Source: Cupriavidus respiraculi (GTDB taxonomy: Bacteria; Pseudomonadota; Gammaproteobacteria; Burkholderiales; Burkholderiaceae). From it: a stretch of DNA of 64,000 bases. A program made the position numbers and the translations under genes. The stretch is taken from contig NZ_CAJZAH010000003.1 of assembly GCF_914271545.1 (NCBI RefSeq), positions 372,001 to 436,000 of the forward strand, read 5' to 3'. Shown one piece after another: positions 29,401 through 36,989 of this stretch (position 1 is the stretch's first letter; each line of letters starts with the position of its first letter). The notes beneath the pieces are model-generated. The model saw nothing but the letters and a program-made list of their open reading frames with translations, was not told the DNA's origin and ran no database searches.

Positions 29401-29548
29401 TCCGGTCGATTCTGCACCGGCATGGTTGCTCGCGAAGCAGATCCGTCGTATCCGTTTCGATGTCGGTTCACCCGAATCCTGTCGGTCGTTCCGGGTCGAC
29501 AACATTCGGCTGAATCAACGGCCGGGCATTGATGACAAGACCGACTAA
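26483..29548 (+). CDS. Large polytopic membrane protein with C-terminal soluble domain, GT-C-like (unassigned)
   Basis: A 1021-residue protein. Residues 1-690 contain many hydrophobic segments with loops such as VGVASISPDDYHFGEM (about residue 333), a Trp/Asp-rich loop and FWDYSPARGLMNYL, which resemble the extracytoplasmic loops of GT-C glycosyltransferases. Residues ~690-1021 are hydrophilic and beta-rich (YLDMTGRHATYFYFN; PPVIEFYWATDRTDE). No named family was recognised with confidence. Position after a DPM1-like GT2 and a flippase-like gene suggests a periplasmic glycosyltransferase that uses a lipid-linked sugar to decorate the glycan. A Wzy-like polymerase role is an alternative. Confidence 0.62.
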   Translation: MKSLLSRGPWPYTDESAGAFLCRRASLLLASLVIAAWCAYGAYQRMDRPQAYSELIVGNIAWSLSNKYHDYAALFAFVFGTLASFVLLCALSARVARQIGSLAEARFQDFLAMTAAPAGLWLAGLLTTRDTDLRNLAVAGALAGMAAVFAFVLQMRGHAFWQQDEARFARILQKSVLALAVIGFGVAAVGLLVSRGGLVFPFPEVRADRVYFLAVRAMVVGAIAVIALVLTSRTAAALESRLDTLILGSQVVYPAYFMMLIPVPWRVAGKLVLGYPLSTAGFAFIGICVLLTLAAVLARFRTVRRAAVPMAPSGLLVLPAAIGVLLFLKTFPVGVASISPDDYHFGEMVAPWWSLAQHHLIPFWDYSPARGLMNYLPGLTATLFFDGTAATYDAAAPFLYVAVLAVAMPAVAATIGRGPAILALFLAPYINWISEIDIVVTAFLCVLCTGYLRWTAVRWLATAWCAALALLLYAPGQGALAIVSVTPLALAMLYRAFRDDRTALIRMLVALLAVTALLAWLTPFGHMLLGAIRYGTEQSGVNSIAHGVNWSATFGKSDANPWLYEVARCSWLLVAMLAGVLLLRQIMLKSTDGRAAAFAFLVPIFILMVVFVIRAAGRIDPSAATRLGIASVWGLALLLPILIFAVMRPRAPGVAVLLWVSAAGLIVPYFGGWDRHYLRAFEPLNGPAGLPGYVEGRSVGLPELGNGVADGGHLDRLIRIRQTLDRVLEPHETYLDMTGRHATYFYFNRRPPIETGSVYNLVTERQQLRAIASLRHERPPVVLISADNIVHDGGPASLRANLLYRFLMLETGYKVVTFRNLVWLMRPDRVVRLAPEWHAEISELSDAPSNPVNAVFRVPNLQWIPASWGRSAATLEPRMRTVQRLPADATAIYTDVVREPDGAYRVTGADPHITFDISSWGLAGRQAGIVGFDFSCEAAGPPPVIEFYWATDRTDESEGTVLRFNGRSGRILVPVDSAPAWLLAKQIRRIRFDVGSPESCRSFRVDNIRLNQRPGIDDKTD

Positions 29549-29610
29549 GTCGATCCCGGTCGCTCGAACGTGATTGCGCGAATGATGCAATCAAGCAAAA
29601 CAGGGGCTGC

Positions 29611-30678
29611 ATGTTCAACTTCTTCTGGGTGCCGGCGCTGGCGTTTGTGGTCTGCCTGCTTGGTATTTTTGTGCTACGGCCACTCGCGTCGACGGTAGGC
29701 CTGGTCGACCGTCCAAATGCGCGCAAGCGCCACGATGGCGACGTACCGCTGGTGGGCGGCATTGCCATCACCGTGGCGATCTGGGTCGGGGCACTGTTGT
29801 TTATGCGTACGCAGGGATATTACGTAGCCCTGCTCGCCGGCCTGACGCTCTTGACCATCACTGGCGTCATGGACGATCTACGTGGCATGTCCCCCATCAC
29901 GAAGCTCGTTGTGCAGCTGTTCGCCGCCATTCTGATGACGTCCTGGGGCGGCATATATCTCGCTTCCCTTGGTGATCTCGTCGGGCGCCGGGAAATTGAA
30001 CTGTCCAACTGGGGCATTCCGCTGACGTTGTTCGCAGCCGTTTCCGTCATCAACGCCATGAACATGAGCGATGGGCTGGACGGACTCTGCGGCGGACTGT
30101 CCCTGGTGATTTTCGGCTGGTTCGCCTATCTGGCTGGCGAGATGGGAAATCTTCCTGCGCAACGCATGTGCATCATTCTGTGCGGCGCGTTGGTGGGCTT
30201 TCTGGTATTCAACATGAAGAACCCCTTCCGTGGGCGGATGCGGGTATTCCTCGGCGACGCCGGCAGCCTCATGCTGGGATTCTGCATCGTGTGGTTCGCG
30301 GTCGAGTTATCGCAACGTCAGTACAACAACGGCAATCATGTGCCGCCCGTGGTGATGTTGTGGATCCTGGGTTTCGTGCTGATCGACCTCCTGGCGGTCG
30401 TCATCCGGCGCACGATGAAGGGAAAAAACCCGCTGGCGGCGGACCGCATGCATTTGCATCATGTACTGCTACGTCTGGGACTGGGCCCCGACTCCATCGT
30501 TTGGCTGATGCTCGTTTGCAACGGACTGATGGGGTTGATTGGTGTGTGGGGGTGGAGGGCCGGCCTGTCCGAGCAGACTCTCTTCCTGCTGTTCCTTGCC
30601 ATCGCGGCTGTTCATCTGGTGGTCATGCGCAACGCCTGGCGCGTGATCCGGGTGGGCCGGAAGTTGCTGCGGCGCTGA
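29611..30678 (+). CDS. wecA: Undecaprenyl-phosphate sugar-1-phosphate transferase (WecA/MraY family)
   Basis: Polytopic PNPT-superfamily transferase of 355 residues that primes glycan synthesis by moving a HexNAc-1-phosphate to undecaprenyl phosphate. Motifs: RPNARKRHDGDVPLVGG; Asp88-Asp89 in GVMDDLRGM; NAMNMSDGLDG (Asp154 region); VFLGDAGSLMLGF; and the C-terminal ADRMHLHHVL histidine motif. Likely the initiating enzyme for the ABC-exported O chain. The donor could be GlcNAc, QuiNAc or FucNAc. Ends the plus-strand locus, convergent with the minus operon 33 bases away. Confidence 0.88.
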   Translation: MFNFFWVPALAFVVCLLGIFVLRPLASTVGLVDRPNARKRHDGDVPLVGGIAITVAIWVGALLFMRTQGYYVALLAGLTLLTITGVMDDLRGMSPITKLVVQLFAAILMTSWGGIYLASLGDLVGRREIELSNWGIPLTLFAAVSVINAMNMSDGLDGLCGGLSLVIFGWFAYLAGEMGNLPAQRMCIILCGALVGFLVFNMKNPFRGRMRVFLGDAGSLMLGFCIVWFAVELSQRQYNNGNHVPPVVMLWILGFVLIDLLAVVIRRTMKGKNPLAADRMHLHHVLLRLGLGPDSIVWLMLVCNGLMGLIGVWGWRAGLSEQTLFLLFLAIAAVHLVVMRNAWRVIRVGRKLLRR

Positions 30679-30711
30679 TAGGAGCGCAAGGAAAGCCTCA
30701 CGCCAGCGTTG

Positions 30712-31818
30712 TCAGGGCAAACGTGGCGGTCGCGGCGGCAGACTGTTGAGCAAATCGATCCATTGCCGACTGATGTTTCCGGTTGCCCATGCCTTGGAAT
30801 CTTCCCTTCCTTGTGCAGCGAGACGGCCGGCCACCGCCCCGTCATCCATCAACCTGGTCAGCCCTTCGGCCAGCGAAACCGGATCATCGGGCCGAACCAT
30901 ATAAGCGTTCTCGGCTTGCCGCAGAAGGGTAAGAGGGCCCGCTTCGCACGCTGTCGAGACGATTGGCAACCCATACGCCATCGCCTCGATCAGCACCAGC
31001 CCGAAGCCCTCATATCGGGAACTGAGGCAAAACAGACTGGCGTTGCGGTACTCGGAGGCGATAGCGAGCGTCTCGCCGGGAAGCGTCGTCGTCTGGGAGA
31101 CGCCAAGCCGTTGCCGCAATAGCTCCAGGTTCGCCCGTTCCTCGCCTTCGCCGACGATCCGCAGGCGCCAGTGCGGAAAGCGGTGTGCTACGAGAGCCCA
31201 TGCGTGCAGCAGCACGTCGAACCCCTTGGCAGCGGTGAGCCGTCCTACGGCCAACACTACGCCGGTGTTGCGTGGGGCGGCTTGTTCGGGATACTTGAAC
31301 GGCAACGCGTTCGGTATCGCGGCCACGGGGCAGACAGGCGCCAGCGCGCTTTGCCAGCTGACGCGATCCCTTTCCGTCAACACGACAACGGCCACATCCG
31401 TTCGGGCCGCCACCCATCGCGCCACCCGCCGAACCCGCCGCCCCAGATCCTGATGAAAATGACAGTGCTCCCACGCAATACGCTGCACCCCCAGACCCAG
31501 CGTGGCCGGTACGGTGAACAGCGTCAGCATGGGATCGACCTCGATCAGCGTGTCGATGCCGTGGTCTCTCACATATCGGCGTATGCCTGCAACCGTGGCC
31601 GCGTACTTGATCTTGAATGAAGGCCGATGGTCAAAGAGGGCGTCGTGGCGCACGGCCGGATGCAGGGCGAAGCTGCTGCGGCGGTCCCACAGGCTGAGCA
31701 CGTGAACGCGATAGCCGCGCTCGGCCAGTGCGCTGGCGATGACCGCGGTCATCCGCTCGGCGCCGGCCAGGGCGTGGAGCGTGCCGGTCAGGAAGCACAG
31801 CGTGCGCGGCGCGTTCAT
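30712..31818 (-). CDS. GT4 family glycosyltransferase
   Basis: Retaining GT-B enzyme of 368 residues. N-terminal LTGTLHALAGAERMTAVIASALAERG; C-terminal half with VVLAVGRLTAAKGFDVLLHAW, LRIVGEGEERANLELL and SSRYEGFGLVLIEAMAYGLP, which holds the EX7E sugar-donor motif. The ATG at 31818 overlaps the stop of the Wzx-like gene (ATGA), so a longer in-frame reading from 31989 is rejected. Last gene of the five-gene minus operon. Confidence 0.88.
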   Translation of the reverse strand: MNAPRTLCFLTGTLHALAGAERMTAVIASALAERGYRVHVLSLWDRRSSFALHPAVRHDALFDHRPSFKIKYAATVAGIRRYVRDHGIDTLIEVDPMLTLFTVPATLGLGVQRIAWEHCHFHQDLGRRVRRVARWVAARTDVAVVVLTERDRVSWQSALAPVCPVAAIPNALPFKYPEQAAPRNTGVVLAVGRLTAAKGFDVLLHAWALVAHRFPHWRLRIVGEGEERANLELLRQRLGVSQTTTLPGETLAIASEYRNASLFCLSSRYEGFGLVLIEAMAYGLPIVSTACEAGPLTLLRQAENAYMVRPDDPVSLAEGLTRLMDDGAVAGRLAAQGREDSKAWATGNISRQWIDLLNSLPPRPPRLP

Positions 31819-33065
31819 GCCGCAAGCGCCCGCGGCGCGGGGCGCACGCGCCAGCACAGTCCGATGCCGAACAGCACGGCGACGCCGTTTGCGAGCGCAT
31901 AGCCGCCGATGGCGCCCCATGCGCCATGGCGGGGCACCGCCCACAGGTCGAAGGCCAGCGTCGTGGCCAGTACCACGGCCCATTTGCACGCAATCCAGTC
32001 GGGACGGCGCAGATAGACCGGCAGCAGGGTCAGCCCCACGTCCGCGAAGACCAGCGCCGATGCGAGCGCGGCAATGCGCAGCAGGTCGATCGCCATGGCG
32101 AATTCAGCCCCGTACAGCAGGCGGACGATCCATGGCGAGGCCAGCGCGATGGTGGCGGCCCCCGCCACGCCGAGCGCCGTCATGCCCGTGGCGATGCGGA
32201 TCACGTTGGTGCGTGCCGCTGCCGGCTCCGTGCGGCTGTACACGTAGGCCGGCGCGATGCCGGCGGCGACGATGGCCGCCACCACGGTGAAGTTGTCCAG
32301 GATCTGCATGGTGGCCGCATAGGCGCTGAACTCGGTCAGCGATACGGCGGGCTGCAGGATCAGTTGGTCGACGCGGCGGGCGCCCATCATCATCATGAAG
32401 CTTGCCCAGAACAGCGCGCCGCCGCGCACCAGTTCGCTGGCCAGTGCGCGGTCGAAGGCGACGCGCCGGTGTTCGATGCGGGCGAAGTAGTACATCGCCA
32501 GCAGCGTGGCGAGGATCACCGGCTCCACCGCGATCGCGGCGGCAAAGGCCGGTACGCTGCTCAGGCCCAGCGCGAAGACCAGGCCGGCCAGACCGAGCTT
32601 GATGCTCAGCGCGATCAAGCTGAACACGGTACCCGGGCGATTGTGGGTATGCGCCTGCATCCATGCGTTGACCACGCCCGCGGGTTCGCGCAGCAGGATG
32701 GCGAGGCCGAGCAGCAGCGCCGCCTCCCAGGTCTGCGTCGCCGGCGCGGCGGCCAGCAGATAGCCACACATCAGCGCATAGCCGAGCATGGCGCCGGCCA
32801 ACCGCAGCACGAATGCATGCGCCAGCAAGCGGTGCTGTTCGAGCGAGGATGACAGGCCGACCAGCCGCGGCACGATGACCTCGCCGCCGCAGATCAGCGC
32901 CACCGAAGCGGCAATCGTGACGATGGCCTGCGCGTACTGGAAGTGCGCGAATCCCTCGGGGCCAAGTCCGCGCGCCAGCATCGCGACGATGCCGATGCCG
33001 GCGGCCACCTGCAGGCCGCGCTCGCTCAGCATCCACAGCAGGTTGCCGGCTACCTTGCGGCGCAT
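31815..33065 (-). CDS. wzx: Wzx-like polysaccharide/oligosaccharide flippase
   Basis: Polytopic MOP-superfamily protein of 416 residues, with about 12 hydrophobic segments. It opens MRRKVAGNLLWMLSERGLQVAAG, continues GPEGFAHFQYAQAIVTIAAS, and later has AAGIAPAYVYSRTEP. These proteins flip undecaprenyl-diphosphate-linked oligosaccharides to the periplasm. Both ends are coupled by ATGA overlaps to flanking glycosyltransferases. No Wzy polymerase is visible in this operon, so the cargo may be a single short unit. Confidence 0.83.
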   Translation of the reverse strand: MRRKVAGNLLWMLSERGLQVAAGIGIVAMLARGLGPEGFAHFQYAQAIVTIAASVALICGGEVIVPRLVGLSSSLEQHRLLAHAFVLRLAGAMLGYALMCGYLLAAAPATQTWEAALLLGLAILLREPAGVVNAWMQAHTHNRPGTVFSLIALSIKLGLAGLVFALGLSSVPAFAAAIAVEPVILATLLAMYYFARIEHRRVAFDRALASELVRGGALFWASFMMMMGARRVDQLILQPAVSLTEFSAYAATMQILDNFTVVAAIVAAGIAPAYVYSRTEPAAARTNVIRIATGMTALGVAGAATIALASPWIVRLLYGAEFAMAIDLLRIAALASALVFADVGLTLLPVYLRRPDWIACKWAVVLATTLAFDLWAVPRHGAWGAIGGYALANGVAVLFGIGLCWRVRPAPRALAA

Positions 33066-34207
33066 CAGGCGGTCTCCACGCGGGCCGTGGTGGCGGTGTC
33101 GGCGAGCCGGCCATAGCAGTCGAGCCATTGCCGCGCGACGGCCTCCAGGCTCAGGCGCGAGGCGATCCGCTGGTGCCGCGCGGCCTGCGCGGCGGCGTCG
33201 CCGCGCCCGTCGGCCAGGGCCGTCGCCATGGCGGCCGAGAGGGCGTCGGCGTCCGCGCGCGGGACCACGCCGGTCCGGTCGCCGATCAGTTCGACGACGC
33301 CCGGTGCATCCGTCGCTACCACGGGGCAGCCACACGCCAGCGCCTCGCCCAGCGCGATCGGCATGCCTTCGATGTCGGACGACAGCACGAACAGGTCGGC
33401 GGCATTCAGCAGCGCGGCGATGTCGTTGCGCGCGCCCAGCAGCGTGGCCTGCTGCTGCAGGCCCAGCTGCGCGATACGTTGCACGAGCTCGGTACGCTGC
33501 GGTCCCTCGCCGGCGATCAGCAGGCGGGCACCGTGGCCCGTGGGCAGGCCGGCGAATGCGCGCAGCAGCAGCCCCTGGGCTTTCTCCGGCACGAGGCGGC
33601 CGACGTTCAGGATCAGAGGCGTGTCCGCGCCGACACCGAGCGCGGCGCGGGCGGCATCGCGCGTGGTGGGGTCGGGCCGGAAGCGTGCCGTGTCGATACC
33701 GTTGGGCACCACGGCGATCCGCGCGGCGTGGACCGCGCGCAACGCGATCATGCGTTGGCGGCCCTGCTCGCCGACATGGGTGGTCAGCCGGCACCAGCGA
33801 TCCGTCAGCCGATACGCCAGCATCCTGGCCGCGCCACCCTCGTCATAGCTATGCGCCGTGCAAACCAGCGGCGGCATCCCGCCAAACCGCGTCAGCACAC
33901 GCGCGAACAGATTGGCATGGACCATATGCGCGTGCATCACGTCGGGCCGCCACTCGCGCACGAATCCGCGCACGCGCCACAGCGCCGCGGCCATCGACCA
34001 AGGGGTCTTGCGCATGTCCAGCCGCAGCACTTGTGCGGCGGCGGGCAGCGAGACTTCGCAGTCGGGCGTGAGGCTCACGATCGCAACCGCATGGCCAAGC
34101 GCGACGAAGCGCTGCGCGAGCGCGGCCACCTGCTGTTCGGCGCCACCGAGCCGCAGGCCGGTCGTCAGCAGCAGGATGCGCATCGGTGCCGCTTCAGCCG
34201 GCGCCAT
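33065..34207 (-). CDS. GT4 family glycosyltransferase
   Basis: GT-B enzyme of 380 residues: RILLLTTGLRLGGAEQQVAALAQRF, VVPNGIDTARFRP, LILNVGRLVPEKAQGLLLRAF, ADLFVLSSDIEGMPIALGEALACGCPVVATD. This last block carries the E-x7-E-type donor motif. Start at 34207 overlaps the stop of the sugar transferase gene (ATGA). A reading upstream to 34495 runs inside that gene and is discarded. The acceptor is unknown. Confidence 0.9.
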   Translation of the reverse strand: MAPAEAAPMRILLLTTGLRLGGAEQQVAALAQRFVALGHAVAIVSLTPDCEVSLPAAAQVLRLDMRKTPWSMAAALWRVRGFVREWRPDVMHAHMVHANLFARVLTRFGGMPPLVCTAHSYDEGGAARMLAYRLTDRWCRLTTHVGEQGRQRMIALRAVHAARIAVVPNGIDTARFRPDPTTRDAARAALGVGADTPLILNVGRLVPEKAQGLLLRAFAGLPTGHGARLLIAGEGPQRTELVQRIAQLGLQQQATLLGARNDIAALLNAADLFVLSSDIEGMPIALGEALACGCPVVATDAPGVVELIGDRTGVVPRADADALSAAMATALADGRGDAAAQAARHQRIASRLSLEAVARQWLDCYGRLADTATTARVETA

Positions 34208-35526
34208 CACCGCGCTCCATACCCGGTCAGCAGCGTGCGCACGGTCTTCACCGTGACCAGCAGGTCCAGCGCGAAGCTGCAGTGCTTGACGTAGTAGAGG
34301 TCGTAGCTGAGCTTGGTCACGGTCTCTTCGTGCGAGCCGGCATAGCCCTGCTGCACCTGCGCCCATCCGCTCAGTCCGGGGCGCACCAGATGCCGGTAGG
34401 GGTAGTAGGGAATGGTGTCGGCGAAGCGCTCGACCATCGGCGCCTGCTCGGGACGCGGGCCGATCAGGCTCATCTCGCCGGTCAGCACGTTCCACAGTTG
34501 CGGGATCTCGTCGAGGCGGTATTTGCGGATGACGCGGCCGACGCGGGTTACGCGCGGGTCGTGCGGCACGGCGAAGCGCGCGGCGGTCTCAGGCGCGGTG
34601 CTCATGCTGCGGAACTTGAGCATGGTGAACGGCTTGCCGAACAGGCCCACGCGCACCTGCCGGAACAGTGCGGGTCCCGGCGAATCGAGGCGGATGGCGA
34701 GCGCGACGAGCAGCGCAGTGGGTAGCGCTACGGGCGCGGCGCACAGCACGGTGGCCACGTCGATCAGCCGCTTCAGGTAACCGTACAGGTAGTGCGCGGC
34801 GTAGTCGTCCAGGAAGTTCTCGTCGATATGCGCGAGGCCGACGCGGCCGGTCAGCATCTCGCCGATGCGCTCGACGGAGTAGACGCGCACGTGGCTCAGC
34901 TTGAAGCGCGCCAGCACGCGCGTGCGCTCGGGGTCGGCGGTGGCATTGCGCTCGAGCATCAGGCCGTCGCAGTGCACGGCTTCGTCGAGCGAGCGGATGG
35001 GCTCGAAGCGCATGCGCGTGCCCGGCGGCGCGGCGCCCGGCATGGCGACGATGGCTTCGAGCTGCGCCAGCGCGCCGGGATCGGTGTAGCCGAACACGGG
35101 CACGTAGTTGCGCACGTAGCGGCGGTAGCCGAACCAGATCCACGCGAGCGTGGTCAGGTAGGCGACCAGCAGCGCGCCGCGCGAGTACTCCAGGTGGAAT
35201 GCGGCGAAGCCGAACAGCAGCGCGCAGAAGGGCACCGTCGCGGACAGCCCGACCAGGCTGTTGCCTTCCATGGCGGGCAGGTGCAGCGTGCGGTGCAGCA
35301 GCACGAAGGCCATCAGGTAGGGCGCAAGGGCCCACAGCAGGGTCTGCGAGAACACGTAGGTCACGTAGCCGGCGTGGTGCGCCAGTTCCGCCACGGCCAG
35401 ATGGGCGCCGAACAGCGGCAGGCCGAGCAGCGCCCACGTCAGCATGCGGCTGGCGCGGCGTATGGTCTCGGAGCCCCGGGCCCGGACGTAGAGCGGTGAG
35501 CGCTGCGCGCTCTGGGCTTTGGCCAT
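34207..35526 (-). CDS. Exopolysaccharide-type polyprenyl glycosylphosphotransferase (PglC/WcaJ family)
   Basis: A 439-residue initiating transferase with several N-terminal hydrophobic helices (about residues 25-140) and a C-terminal bacterial sugar transferase domain. That domain begins around YGYLKRLIDVATVL and has LFRQVRVGLFGKPFTMLKFRSM, RKYRLDEIPQLWNVLTGEM and SLIGPRPE. It transfers a sugar-1-phosphate to undecaprenyl phosphate, probably priming the glycan of this operon. A longer reading to 35778 belongs partly to the upstream gene; ATG 35526 is preceded by AGGGAA. Confidence 0.9.
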   Translation of the reverse strand: MAKAQSAQRSPLYVRARGSETIRRASRMLTWALLGLPLFGAHLAVAELAHHAGYVTYVFSQTLLWALAPYLMAFVLLHRTLHLPAMEGNSLVGLSATVPFCALLFGFAAFHLEYSRGALLVAYLTTLAWIWFGYRRYVRNYVPVFGYTDPGALAQLEAIVAMPGAAPPGTRMRFEPIRSLDEAVHCDGLMLERNATADPERTRVLARFKLSHVRVYSVERIGEMLTGRVGLAHIDENFLDDYAAHYLYGYLKRLIDVATVLCAAPVALPTALLVALAIRLDSPGPALFRQVRVGLFGKPFTMLKFRSMSTAPETAARFAVPHDPRVTRVGRVIRKYRLDEIPQLWNVLTGEMSLIGPRPEQAPMVERFADTIPYYPYRHLVRPGLSGWAQVQQGYAGSHEETVTKLSYDLYYVKHCSFALDLLVTVKTVRTLLTGYGAR

Positions 35527-35561
35527 GCGTTCCCTGGTGGTTCTGGTTGATCCCTGGTCGT

Positions 35562-36713
35562 TCACTGTCTTGTCGGGCGCGCCAGTGGGCGTGTCGCCCG
35601 GCCGGCGGTAGCGAGCGCCTGCTCGTAGACGGCCCACGTCGCCTCGGCCATCGGCTCCAGGCCATAGCAGCGTTCCCAGCGCTGGCGCGCGGCGTTGCCG
35701 AGCGCGCCACGCAGCGGGGCGTCGCCTGCCAGTCGCTGCAACGCGGCGGCGAGCGCGCCGGTATCGTCCGCCGGACACAGTATTCCGCAGCGGCCGCCAT
35801 CGAGTTGCTCGCGGATGCCGGGCAGGTCCGTGGCGACGACCGGCAGGCCCGCCCGCATCGCCTCGAGCACCGACAGCGGAAAGCCTTCATGGTCCGAGGC
35901 GAGCACAAAGGCCTGCACCGAGGCGAGCAGCCCGGCGATGTCCGCCACGTTGCCGGGCAGGGCCACGCGGCCGGGCGCGAGTTCGTCGGCCAGCGCGCGC
36001 ATCGCGGCGCGCTGCGGCCCGTCGCCGGCGATCACCAGTTCGCAGTCGGCAAGCGCGGTCGCGGCGAAGGCGCGGATCACCGCGTCTGGCCGCTTGGGCG
36101 CGGCAAAGCGCGCCACCATGGCGATCCGGCGCAGCGGCGCCGCCGGATCGGCCCGCCCGGCGGCGTCCGGGATGCCGTTGCGCACCACGCAGACCCTGGA
36201 CGCCGGAATCGGCAGCGCGCGCGCCATCTCGCGCTCGGCCTCGGATACGCAGACGAGCCGCGTGGTCAGCGGCGCCAGCGGCCATTCGATCAGCCGCGAG
36301 GCCAGGCGCTGCCGGGCCGGCGCGGCAGCCTTGAAAGCGAAGCCATGGACGGTATAGACCACCGGAATCCGGAGCACGGCGGCGGCGACGCGGGCCAGCG
36401 CGCCGGCCTTGCCGCTATGGGCATGGATCAGGTCGGGACGCACGCGCCGCAGGGCCTGCACGAGCTGGGACAAGGTGGCCGCGGCGCGAAAGGGCGACAG
36501 CGCGTTGTCCAGCAGCGGCAGCCGCACGGCCTCTGCGCCCAGCGCCGCCGCGGTGTCGAACAGGGGACCGTCTCCGCCGGCCATCACGACCGGCTCGATC
36601 CGGCCCCGCAGGCCCTGCAGCAGGCCGGCCACATGCGCCTGCGCCCCGCCGATCTCCGATTGGGTGATCACGTAGGCGATGCGCGGGCGGAGTGTGTGCG
36701 GAGGCAGGGGCAC
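35562..36713 (-). CDS. GT4 family glycosyltransferase
   Basis: GT-B enzyme of 383 residues, first gene of the minus operon. N-terminus RIAYVITQSEIGGAQAHVAGLL; then HAHSGKAGALARVAAA, YTVHGFAFK, RIAMVARFAAPKRPD and FVLASDHEGFPLSVLEAMRAGLPVVATD. The reading frame stays open to 38501, but upstream residues are non-homologous and lie opposite manB. No ATG is available in the right place; GTG at 36713 is the likely start. Product usually described as glycosyltransferase family 1/4 (WcaL/EpsD-like). Confidence 0.88.
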   Translation of the reverse strand: MPLPPHTLRPRIAYVITQSEIGGAQAHVAGLLQGLRGRIEPVVMAGGDGPLFDTAAALGAEAVRLPLLDNALSPFRAAATLSQLVQALRRVRPDLIHAHSGKAGALARVAAAVLRIPVVYTVHGFAFKAAAPARQRLASRLIEWPLAPLTTRLVCVSEAEREMARALPIPASRVCVVRNGIPDAAGRADPAAPLRRIAMVARFAAPKRPDAVIRAFAATALADCELVIAGDGPQRAAMRALADELAPGRVALPGNVADIAGLLASVQAFVLASDHEGFPLSVLEAMRAGLPVVATDLPGIREQLDGGRCGILCPADDTGALAAALQRLAGDAPLRGALGNAARQRWERCYGLEPMAEATWAVYEQALATAGRATRPLARPTRQ

Positions 36714-36989
36714 GAGATAGGGGCGGAATCGGTGCGGGCGGCGACGAAGCTGTCGGGGAAGGCGCGGTCTGGCCGTCGGATCGTGCGATGGGCCAATCGG
36801 CCCCGAAGGTGCGCCAGCGCTCAGATTCCGGCACCGGAGGGCGATTATAACTGGCGTGCTCCTCGCATTGCGGCAAAATACGGGTTTTGGCGCGCCCCTC
36901 TTGCCACTTGACTGCGGTCGACGACGGCGGGGCGCCGGACAACGTATCCGGCCGCGCGTTCCTCTCCCATTTACTTTCCAGGAAGCTGC
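36714..36989. promoter_or_regulatory. Divergent promoter region between the GT operon and manB
   Basis: 276 bases without a gene. An exact consensus -10 on the minus strand (TATAAT, 36844-36849) overlaps a plus-strand TATAAC (36846-36851), about 131 and 138 bases from the respective starts. No good -35 matched either at 16-18 bases, so the promoter calls are tentative. Confidence 0.35.

Noticed and set aside
30712-36713. Interpreting the minus operon as a complete Wzx/Wzy O-antigen locus
   Set aside because: No Wzy-like polymerase or Wzz chain-length regulator is found in or next to it.
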